NCBI GenBank assembly: GCA_002440805.1
Contig: DJVD01000074.1
Span: forward strand, 7,529 to 15,223
Direction of reading: 5' to 3'
DNA: 7,695 nt
Source: Chloroflexi bacterium UBA6265
GTDB lineage: Bacteria > Chloroflexota > Chloroflexia > Thermomicrobiales > UBA6265
Position 1 is the first letter of the stretch. Each line of letters begins with the position of its first letter. The translations under genes and the position numbers were made by a program. Below are positions 1 to 5,666 of this stretch, piece after piece. The notes beneath the pieces were generated by a model. The model was not told the DNA's origin. It saw only the letters and a program-made list of their open reading frames with translations, and ran no database searches.

Positions 1-686
1 CCTCCCCGCTCGAACTGGACCCCTGCAATCTCGAAATCTCCAAGCGTCCATTCGGTGCGGACGGCTGTCCACCCAACCCGGTCACAATCGATCACAGTGG
101 CTGGATAGAGCACCGACGCATGGAGATTGTGCCAGCTCGCCTTTATCACCTGCACGGATGTTCCCGCAGGAACCGATGCCCACAGTGACTGCGGTTGATC
201 CAGCAATCGTTCGACAATGACAACGTCGCGCCAGATGCCATCCAGTTGCCCATGCCGGTGATACACGCCCACCTCACGGAACCCGAGCCCCTGCAGCAAG
301 CGACGACTGGCGATGTTTTCGACAAAGACACGACTAAGGAGTTTGGTGTAGCCGTCCCGTGCTGCAGCGTCTATCAACGCCCTCATGGCAAGGTTGCCGG
401 CGCCCGAACCACGCGCACTCCGATCGACATACACGGAAAATTCACAGATGCCAGAATAGCAGGTACGCGGACGATACTGCGATGCATTGGCCCATGCAAT
501 CACGTCGCCGTGACGTTCCACCACCACGATCGGATAAGGCGCAGAAAACCAATTGCGAACGGCTTCCACCGTTCGCAGTTCGGTCTCGAATGTCGCAACC
601 CGATCCTGAATTCCCTGGTTATAGATGTCAGCGATGCGGGCAGCGTCCGCCTCGGTCGCTGCCCGGGGGCGAAACTCGCCTGCCAT
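1..686 (-). CDS. GNAT acetyltransferase (ArsN1/phosphinothricin type) fused to a DUF402-like domain, C-terminus off window
   Basis: The frame is open from the ATG at 686-684 to the left edge, giving about 228 visible residues and no stop. Residues 5-160 form a GNAT domain very like the ArsN1/PAT/Bar family. A TFETE segment lies near residues 32-36, EFSVYV near 82-87 carries the Glu that matches the catalytic Glu of Bar, and RGSGAG near 92-97 is the acetyl-CoA loop. Near 121-160 come FVENIASRRLLQGLGFREVG and the WRDVVIVERLL ending. Known members acetylate the amino group of arsinothricin or phosphinothricin, which are glutamate mimics that inhibit glutamine synthetase. After a short linker, residues from about 173 on resemble the start of DUF402 (FomD/NtdP family, metal-dependent nucleoside-diphosphate phosphatases). 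The match is the VQVIKASW strand and the GVQFERGG segment just before the edge. The start codon shares one base with the TAA of the upstream mutase gene (TAATG). No good Shine-Dalgarno is seen, so coupling is likely. The GNAT call is firm, the exact substrate is inferred, and the DUF402 call is moderate because its conserved C-terminal half is missing. Confidence 0.82.
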   Translation of the reverse strand, partial: MAGEFRPRAATEADAARIADIYNQGIQDRVATFETELRTVEAVRNWFSAPYPIVVVERHGDVIAWANASQYRPRTCYSGICEFSVYVDRSARGSGAGNLAMRALIDAAARDGYTKLLSRVFVENIASRRLLQGLGFREVGVYHRHGQLDGIWRDVVIVERLLDQPQSLWASVPAGTSVQVIKASWHNLHASVLYPATVIDCDRVGWTAVRTEWTLGDFEIAGVQFERG

Positions 687-2062
687 TAGCCACGCACGAT
701 CTTCAGCACTTCGGCTGATTTCTGCTCAAGGATCGGCTGGTCATCGGCTTCCACATTCAGGCGCAATAGAGGTTGGGTGTTGGATCCGCGCAGGTTGAAC
801 CACCAATCATCGAATTCCACGGTGAGCCCATCGAGGTGGTCGATTGAAGCACCCTGCCTGCCGTAAAAGTGTTCCACCTGCTTCATGATTTTCTTTGCAT
901 CCGAGACTTCGGAGTTGATCTCGCCCGATCGTACCCGGCTATCAATCGGCGCGAGAATCTGCGACAGCGTTTCATCACCCTCGGAGATGAGTTCCACCAC
1001 GGTCAGCATCGCGATCAGGCCGCTATCGGCGTACCAGTTATCGCGAAAGTAAAAGTGACCACTGTGCTCGCCCCCAAAAATCGCATCTTCCTCGCGCATC
1101 AGCGCCTTGATAAATGAATGGCCAACACGAGACCGGATTGCCGTGCCACCGTGATCTTCGATGATCTCTGGTACCGTGCGGGAGCAAATCAGGTTGTAGA
1201 CGATCGTCGAGCCCGGATGCTTCTTCAGCATTTGCAGGCTGACCATAGCGGTGGTCATGTCACCACCAATGAACGTGCCATTTTCGTCGATGAGGAACAT
1301 GCGATCGGCATCGCCGTCAAATGCCACACCGAGGTCGCAGCCGTGTTCAACAACCGCCCGCTGCAAGTCGTGAATATTCTCCGGCTCGATCGGGTTCGCC
1401 TCATGATTCGGGAAGGTGCCATCAAGCTCGAAGTACAGGGGCACAATCTCCAGCGGCAACTTCGCGAATACCGGTGGCGTGAGTTTGCCCGCCATGCCAT
1501 TGCCAGCATCCACCGCGATTTTGAGCGGTCGAATTTTGTCGATATCGATGATGCCAAGCGCGTGTTCGGCGTAGGCTTCGGTGACATCGCGCTCGCTGAT
1601 GGTGCCCTTTTCGCCGCGAGGATCACCAAACTCACCGCTCAGTACCAGGTCGCGGATCTCGCTGATACCCGTTTCGAGCGAAAGCGCTCGCGCTTCTTCC
1701 TTGCAGATCTTGAACCCGTTGTACCCCGCAGGATTGTGACTGGCGGTGATCATCACGCCAGCCGGGTATTCGTACTTGCCGACGGCGAAATACAGCGTAT
1801 CGGTGCTGACCAGGCCGATATCGACGACATCGGCTCCCTGATCGGTGATGCCCCGCATCAACGCAGCCTGCATTTCGGGGCCAGACACGCGCATATCACG
1901 GCCGACAACCACGGTATCCACATCGAGAAAAGCCACCAGGGCGCGACCTATGCGGTAGGCGACATCGGCATCCATCTCCTGCGGAACCAGGCCACGGATA
2001 TCGTACGCCTTGAACAAGCCACCAACTGAGGGATTCAGCGGCGCCAAATTTGGTTCAACCAT
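686..2062 (-). CDS. manB: Phosphomannomutase/phosphoglucomutase (alpha-D-phosphohexomutase)
   Basis: This 458-aa cytoplasmic enzyme interconverts hexose-6-phosphate and hexose-1-phosphate through a phosphoserine, supplying mannose-1-P or glucose-1-P for GDP-mannose or UDP/dTDP-glucose synthesis. All four active-site signatures are present: FKAYDIRG near residue 17, TASHNPAGYNGFK with catalytic Ser108, the metal loop DGDADR at 249-254, and the sugar loop GGEHSGH at 330-336. The C-terminal phosphate loop RGSNTQPLLR is at 425-434. Length and motif order match the AlgC/ManB PMM/PGM family of about 450-460 aa. The frame extends upstream to an ATG at 2104, but I choose the ATG at 2062-2060 because GGAGGAG lies a few bases before it and the protein then starts just ahead of the conserved FKAYDIRG. 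It lies 61 nt after the GGT-like gene and overlaps the next gene by one base. The sugar preference (mannose versus glucose) cannot be read from sequence, so the symbol is by family only. Confidence 0.93.
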   Translation of the reverse strand: MVEPNLAPLNPSVGGLFKAYDIRGLVPQEMDADVAYRIGRALVAFLDVDTVVVGRDMRVSGPEMQAALMRGITDQGADVVDIGLVSTDTLYFAVGKYEYPAGVMITASHNPAGYNGFKICKEEARALSLETGISEIRDLVLSGEFGDPRGEKGTISERDVTEAYAEHALGIIDIDKIRPLKIAVDAGNGMAGKLTPPVFAKLPLEIVPLYFELDGTFPNHEANPIEPENIHDLQRAVVEHGCDLGVAFDGDADRMFLIDENGTFIGGDMTTAMVSLQMLKKHPGSTIVYNLICSRTVPEIIEDHGGTAIRSRVGHSFIKALMREEDAIFGGEHSGHFYFRDNWYADSGLIAMLTVVELISEGDETLSQILAPIDSRVRSGEINSEVSDAKKIMKQVEHFYGRQGASIDHLDGLTVEFDDWWFNLRGSNTQPLLRLNVEADDQPILEQKSAEVLKIVRG

Positions 2063-2067
2063 GGGTT

Positions 2068-2074
2068 CTCCTCC
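2068..2074 (-). promoter_or_regulatory. Ribosome binding site of the phosphohexomutase gene
   Basis: GGAGGAG on the minus strand, 5 nt before the ATG at 2062. This strong Shine-Dalgarno decides the start against the in-frame ATG 14 codons upstream, which has no comparable site. Confidence 0.8.
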
Positions 2075-2123
2075 GGTTTCGATGCGTCTACATATCTGCA
2101 GCAATCATACCTGTAGAGCGGCA

Positions 2124-3758
2124 TTACCGCCCCAGGACCGTGCCCTCCACCCGGGCATCGGATCCGCCGATGATGAGGCCTGTATCGGGATCGCGCGCAA
2201 TGATTTGCATCGCGCCTCCGCCACCCCATGCCGATTGCATCACCACGCGATGGCCGCGGTTCCGTAACTCATCGGCAACGGCTGTTTCGATCCGCGATTC
2301 GAGCCGCAGTTCAAACGGATTGTGGGTGCCGGATGGATCTGTGCCTGGCCAGCTGGTCCAGCGAGGTTGCTCGATCGTTGCCTGCACATCGAAGCCGGCA
2401 TCGATCATGCCGACGATGGCCTGCAGATTCCACTGTGGCTGCCCATCACCACCGGGGGTGCCACCAACTACCACCGGTCGGCCTTGCCTATCGGCGATCA
2501 GGTAGGTGTTCATGGTATGCATCGATTTTTTTCCCGGCGCATACACGTTCGGATGAGCGGGATCGAGGCTGAAGCCTCGTCCACTCCGGTTGTTCATCAC
2601 CACACCGGTATCGCCAGCCACGATGCCAGCACCAAACGCCGTGGAAACGGACTGGATGAGCGACACCAGATTGCCATGATGATCGGCTGCACACAGGTAG
2701 GTGGTATCGCCGTCAGAGAGACCACCGCCAACCGTTTCGGTCGCGTGGAGGGGATCTATGGTGCCGAATCGCCTTGCCGCGTACGACTTGTGGAGCAAGG
2801 CATCAACCGGGTTTGTTTTACCATCGCCGAGGTAGGTAATGCGGTCCGCATAGGCCAGCTTCTTCGCTTCAGCGATGATATGAATCGCATCGGCAGATTG
2901 AGGTTCTGAGACACTGGCGTTTTCGACGATGTTGAGCGCCTCCAGCATGATAATTCCCTGCGAAGGTATGGCCGTTTGGTAGACGGTGTGGCCACGATAG
3001 GTGACCGAGTACGGTGCCGAGAAATCGGATTCGTAGGCTTCAAAATCAGCCAGTTCATATTTGCTGCCAACGGACTGCAGGTACGCGACCATGCGGTTGG
3101 CGATGTCGCCGCTATAGAAGCTGGCCTTGCCTTCGGTTCCCAATTGTTCCAACGTGTCGGCCAGGTCGGACTGCACCAACCTGGTGCCTGGTGCGGGATT
3201 GGGGCCATGTGCGAGGAAGATCGCGGCGGCCGCTTCATCCTTGGCGAGCAACTCAGCGTTGATGGCAATAGCGTCGGCGCCTTTCGGTTGCAACGCATAA
3301 CCATTGCGGGCCAAATCGATGGCTGGTGCGGCCACCTGGGCAAAACTCATGCTGCCGTGAGACTCGAGCAGGTGGAAATAACCATCCACCATGCCCGGTA
3401 CCGCGATGGAGTGCGGGCCATCGAACGGCATATGATCCCCACCCATCTCCTTCATCAGGTCATAACTGGCACCTCGCGGCGCGCGACCGCTTGCCTGGAG
3501 AGCTGCAGGGGCGTTGCCGGCCACTGAGTAGACCGCGAACAAATCACCGCCGAGACCGCACATCTCCGGCATGACGACAGCGGCAGCCAGGCCAGCTGCG
3601 ACTGCGATATCAAAGGCGTTTCCACCCTGATGGGCAATCTGCATGCCTGCATCTACTACAAATGGATGCGCTGCCGCCAACATTGCGCGTTCCCCGTACA
3701 TGGGGAACGCGCGGCGCCGGGCGAAAGCATCGGTTGATGTTCCGAAACCGATGGTCAT
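2124..3758 (-). CDS. Gamma-glutamyltransferase-family N-terminal nucleophile hydrolase (YwrD-like)
   Basis: A 544-aa protein spanning the whole GGT fold. The large-subunit part has AHQGGNAFDIAVAAGLAAA near residues 42-60, CGLGGD near 67-72, and PGMVDG near 121-126. The predicted autocleavage site is GD|TTYL, with nucleophile Thr352 as the new N-terminus of the small subunit. The small subunit carries TAFGAGIVAG near 373-382, MNNRSGRGFSLDP near 388-400, HTMNTY near 414-419 and the glycine loop GGTPGGDGQPQ near 432-442. Family members hydrolyse or transfer gamma-glutamyl groups (glutathione salvage) or deacylate related amides. The classic glutathione-binding residues are not conserved here (see findings), so I name only the family. 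The N-terminus has no signal peptide, so a cytoplasmic location is inferred, unlike periplasmic GGTs. The start at 3758 is chosen over the upstream ATG at 3815 because AAGGAG precedes it and because it overlaps the previous gene's TGA as ATGA. A 61-nt gap follows before the mutase gene. Confidence 0.88.
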   Translation of the reverse strand: MTIGFGTSTDAFARRRAFPMYGERAMLAAAHPFVVDAGMQIAHQGGNAFDIAVAAGLAAAVVMPEMCGLGGDLFAVYSVAGNAPAALQASGRAPRGASYDLMKEMGGDHMPFDGPHSIAVPGMVDGYFHLLESHGSMSFAQVAAPAIDLARNGYALQPKGADAIAINAELLAKDEAAAAIFLAHGPNPAPGTRLVQSDLADTLEQLGTEGKASFYSGDIANRMVAYLQSVGSKYELADFEAYESDFSAPYSVTYRGHTVYQTAIPSQGIIMLEALNIVENASVSEPQSADAIHIIAEAKKLAYADRITYLGDGKTNPVDALLHKSYAARRFGTIDPLHATETVGGGLSDGDTTYLCAADHHGNLVSLIQSVSTAFGAGIVAGDTGVVMNNRSGRGFSLDPAHPNVYAPGKKSMHTMNTYLIADRQGRPVVVGGTPGGDGQPQWNLQAIVGMIDAGFDVQATIEQPRWTSWPGTDPSGTHNPFELRLESRIETAVADELRNRGHRVVMQSAWGGGGAMQIIARDPDTGLIIGGSDARVEGTVLGR

Positions 3759-3949
3759 GAACGATTCTCCTTGATGGATGAGCGCATTGACTCGCGCTTG
3801 TTCGCTTCTTGCCACGGATTCCGGGCAGGTTTTGGTTCAGGTTCCGAGGTAACAGCGTTCATCGCCATGACGGCGGCGGTAATCGCCGCCAGTTCGCGAT
3901 CACATGGTTTTGAATCTACGACTATTCGTAGCGGTTGGGTATCACTCAT
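3755..3949 (-). CDS. Putative acyl-CoA carboxylase epsilon subunit (64 aa)
   Basis: A 64-aa reading frame between the carboxylase beta gene and the GGT-like gene. It fits the small epsilon subunits of actinobacterial-type acyl-CoA carboxylases in four ways. It has an N-terminal strand LRIVVDSKP (residues 7-15), a helix RELAAITAAVMAMNA (about 18-32) resembling the family's EELAAL.AVL helix, and a Pro/Glu-rich linker (EPEPKPARNP). It ends with a single Trp46 followed by a basic tail. In known complexes epsilon binds the beta core and raises activity. The ATG at 3949-3947 overlaps the beta subunit's TGA as ATGA. Its own TGA at 3757-3755 overlaps the next ATG the same way, so translation is probably coupled on both sides. 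The longer frame from 4027 is rejected because it runs deep into the beta gene. The family is diverse and short, so the call rests on position as much as on sequence. Otherwise it is a small hypothetical protein. Confidence 0.7.
   Translation of the reverse strand: MSDTQPLRIVVDSKPCDRELAAITAAVMAMNAVTSEPEPKPARNPWQEANKRESMRSSIKENRS
3767..3772 (-). promoter_or_regulatory. Ribosome binding site of the GGT-family gene
   Basis: AAGGAG on the minus strand, 8 nt before the ATG at 3758. It lies inside the end of the upstream small gene, so the GGT-like protein has its own ribosome entry site besides the ATGA stop-start overlap. It supports this start over the longer frame beginning at 3815. Confidence 0.75.
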
Positions 3950-5499
3950 AGCGGGATGTTCCCGTGCTTGCGCTTCGGCACACTCACCCGCTTGCTGCGG
4001 GCGATATCCAGCATCTGGATCAGCCAACTGCGCGTTTCGCCAGGATCAATCACGGCATCAATGTATCCCCTGCTCGCTGCCTGATAGGGGCTGGCGAACA
4101 AGTATTCATACTCCTGAATCAACTCGGCACGTCGCGCGGTGGGATCGTCGACCTTGGCGAGTTCACGACGGAACACCAGGTTCACGGCGGCGTCGGGACC
4201 CATGACCGCGATCTCAGCCATCGGCCAGGCAGCGTTGAAATCGGCACCAATGTGTTTACTGTTCATCACCACATACGCACCGCCGTAGGCCTTGCGGAGG
4301 ATCACCGTAACCTTCGGCACTGTCGCCTCGGCGAAGGCGTACAGCAGTTTCGATCCGTGACGGATGATGCCGTTGTACTCCTGGTCGGTACCTGGCAGGA
4401 ATCCGGGCACATCCTCCAGCACTACCAGCGGGATATTGAACGCATCACAGAAGCGCACGAACCGGGCAGCCTTGACACTGGCATTGATATCAAGCGTCCC
4501 CGCTAACACGGCTGGCTGGTTGGCAACAATGCCGACCGACTTGCCATCGAGCCGGGCGAAACCAATGACGATGTTCATCGCGTGTTCGGGCTGGACTTCC
4601 AGGAAATCGCCGTCGTCGACTACTTCCGTGATGACTTTCAGCACGTCGTATGGCCGGCTGGTATTTTCTGGCACGATATCGTACAGCGCGCTTGTGACAC
4701 GATCCGGCGTGTCCTCGGGCTCGAACACCGGCGGATCTTCGAGGTTGTTACCCGGGATGAAGGAAAGCAGGTACCGCACCTGCTCATTGAGGTCATCTTC
4801 ATCCGTCGCCCGGAAATGGGCGACGCCACTGCGAGAGGCGTGTGTTTCGGCGCCCCCCAAAGCTTCGAGGGTCACATCTTCGCCTGTTACCGTCTTGATC
4901 ACATCCGGGCCGGTGATGAACATTTGGCTAATGTCATTCACCATAAAGACGAAGTCGGTCATGGCTGGCGAATAGACGGCGCCACCGGCACAGGGGCCAC
5001 AAATGATAGAGATCTGCGGCACCACGCCACTCGTGCGGACGTTGCGATAAAATACCTCGCCGTAACCAGCGAGGCCTTCCACACCTTCCTGAATGCGGGC
5101 ACCAGCGGAATCGTTGATGCCGATGATGGGGCAGCCGTATTTCTCGGCACCATCCATCAGCTTCACCATCTTCTCCGCGAATGCTTCTCCCAGTGAGCCA
5201 CCAAACACGGTGAAATCCTGCGAGAATACTGCTACCCGGCGACCTTCGACCGTTCCGAACCCGGTCACCACGCCATCACCGCGTGGGTGTTTGGCATCCA
5301 TCCCGAAATCTGTGGCACGGTGCTTCACCATCGTGTCGAGTTCCACGAATGAGCCCTCATCAAGCAGGGCCAACACGCGCTGGAGGGCGCTGCGCTTGCC
5401 GCGAGCTTGTTGCTTTGCGGCAGCTGATTCGTGGTGCGCCTCAATCTCGGCACGCAACGACTCGAGCTGTGCATATTTGGATACGGCGGTCTCCGTCAT
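3946..5499 (-). CDS. Acyl-CoA carboxylase carboxyltransferase beta subunit (PccB/AccD5-like)
   Basis: A 517-aa carboxyltransferase that moves the carboxyl group from biotin on an alpha subunit to acetyl-, propionyl- or a related acyl-CoA, giving malonyl- or methylmalonyl-CoA. Two crotonase-type domains are visible. The N-terminal half has TVFGGSLGEAFAEKMVKLMD (98-116), NDSAGARIQEG (129-139) and the first oxyanion loop GPCAGGAVYSPA (168-179). The C-terminal half has DVPGFLPGTDQEYNGIIRHG (363-382) and the second oxyanion loop KAYGGAYVVMNSKHIGAD (403-420). The HGNIPL C-terminus and the length match the PccB/AccD5 group (about 510-550 aa) rather than zinc-finger AccD. Residue 410 is Val where propionyl-specific enzymes have Asp. 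GGAGG precedes the ATG at 5499, so the 20-codon upstream extension is rejected. It is the first gene of the leftward string and overlaps the epsilon-like gene. No biotin carboxylase or biotin carrier is encoded in the window, so the alpha subunit must lie elsewhere. Confidence 0.95.
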   Translation of the reverse strand: MTETAVSKYAQLESLRAEIEAHHESAAAKQQARGKRSALQRVLALLDEGSFVELDTMVKHRATDFGMDAKHPRGDGVVTGFGTVEGRRVAVFSQDFTVFGGSLGEAFAEKMVKLMDGAEKYGCPIIGINDSAGARIQEGVEGLAGYGEVFYRNVRTSGVVPQISIICGPCAGGAVYSPAMTDFVFMVNDISQMFITGPDVIKTVTGEDVTLEALGGAETHASRSGVAHFRATDEDDLNEQVRYLLSFIPGNNLEDPPVFEPEDTPDRVTSALYDIVPENTSRPYDVLKVITEVVDDGDFLEVQPEHAMNIVIGFARLDGKSVGIVANQPAVLAGTLDINASVKAARFVRFCDAFNIPLVVLEDVPGFLPGTDQEYNGIIRHGSKLLYAFAEATVPKVTVILRKAYGGAYVVMNSKHIGADFNAAWPMAEIAVMGPDAAVNLVFRRELAKVDDPTARRAELIQEYEYLFASPYQAASRGYIDAVIDPGETRSWLIQMLDIARSKRVSVPKRKHGNIPL

Positions 5500-5508
5500 G
5501 TGTGTCTT

Positions 5509-5513
5509 CCTCC
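5509..5513 (-). promoter_or_regulatory. Ribosome binding site of the carboxylase beta gene
   Basis: GGAGG on the minus strand, 9 nt before the ATG at 5499. It supports this start, since the longer in-frame ATG at 5559 would lie upstream of the predicted promoter's -10 box. Confidence 0.75.
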
Positions 5514-5535
5514 CGGAAATGTTGTTTATGCCTTG

Positions 5536-5564
5536 ATTGTAGCGCCGGCAAGCCCGCATGGCAG
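5536..5564 (-). promoter_or_regulatory. Candidate promoter of the leftward five-gene operon
   Basis: On the minus strand TACAAT (5541-5536) matches the -10 consensus at 5 of 6 bases. CTGCCA (5564-5559) matches the -35 consensus at 4 of 6, with a 17-base spacer. Transcription would begin near 5529, giving a leader of about 30 nt with the GGAGG site in it. A perfect TTGACA lies further upstream (5578-5573) but is too far from this -10. This is a consensus match only. Confidence 0.4.
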
Positions 5565-5620
5565 ATTTTCCCTGTCAATTAGCGGCGGTTCTTTCAGTAA
5601 ACTAACAAGCAGGAAACCCC

Positions 5621-5642
5621 GCAGCGCCCCAAGGGGCACTGC
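5621..5642. promoter_or_regulatory. 22-bp inverted repeat in the pta leader
   Basis: The arms gcag-c-gcccc and ggggc-a-ctgc flank a central aa (5631-5632). Nine of ten positions per arm pair, with one C/A mismatch. It ends 13 nt before the pta Shine-Dalgarno site. It could be a dimeric repressor operator in DNA. As RNA it would fold with a four-base loop by opening the innermost pair. It lacks a U-tract and is not a terminator. The role is unknown. Confidence 0.45.
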
Positions 5643-5655
5643 CTGCCCGCAACGC

Positions 5656-5661
5656 AAGGAG
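5656..5661 (+). promoter_or_regulatory. Ribosome binding site of pta
   Basis: AAGGAG, 5 nt before the ATG at 5667. It fixes the start of pta. Confidence 0.8.
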
Positions 5662-5666
5662 CACCA

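Larger units (their letters stand above)
5500..5666. other. Divergent intergenic region between carboxylase operon and pta
   Basis: This 167-bp region separates the two divergently read units and must carry the start signals for both unless transcription enters from elsewhere. It holds the leftward promoter candidate, the ribosome binding sites of both flanking genes and a 22-bp dyad next to pta. I found no convincing sigma70-type promoter for pta: TAAACT at 5598-5603 is the best -10-like hexamer but has no matching -35. No small gene with a good start is evident. Confidence 0.7.

Noticed and set aside
195..689. 164-codon plus-strand frame, with a second plus-strand frame at 359-718
   Set aside because: Both are antisense to the GNAT-DUF402 gene, which has strong family motifs on the minus strand over the same bases.
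1118..2029. 303-codon open frame on the plus strand, antisense to the phosphohexomutase gene
   Set aside because: It mirrors the codon pattern of the opposite-strand gene, which carries all the mutase motifs. The antisense translation is rich in Arg, His and Asp, has no recognisable domain, and has no convincing ribosome binding site.
2104..2109. TATGAT on the minus strand in the 61-nt gap as a possible internal -10 box for the mutase gene
   Set aside because: It matches 5 of 6 -10 bases, but no -35-like hexamer lies at the right distance and there is no extended -10 TG, so the mutase is more simply read from the operon promoter.
2063..2123. Possible terminator between the GGT-like gene and the mutase gene
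   Set aside because: Only a loose CTACA/TGTAG pairing is visible, with no GC-rich stem and no T-tract.
5573..5578. Perfect TTGACA on the minus strand upstream of the carboxylase gene
   Set aside because: The hexamer 17 bases downstream is GGGCTT, not a -10 box, and the TACAAT box is 31 bases away, so it does not form a standard promoter.
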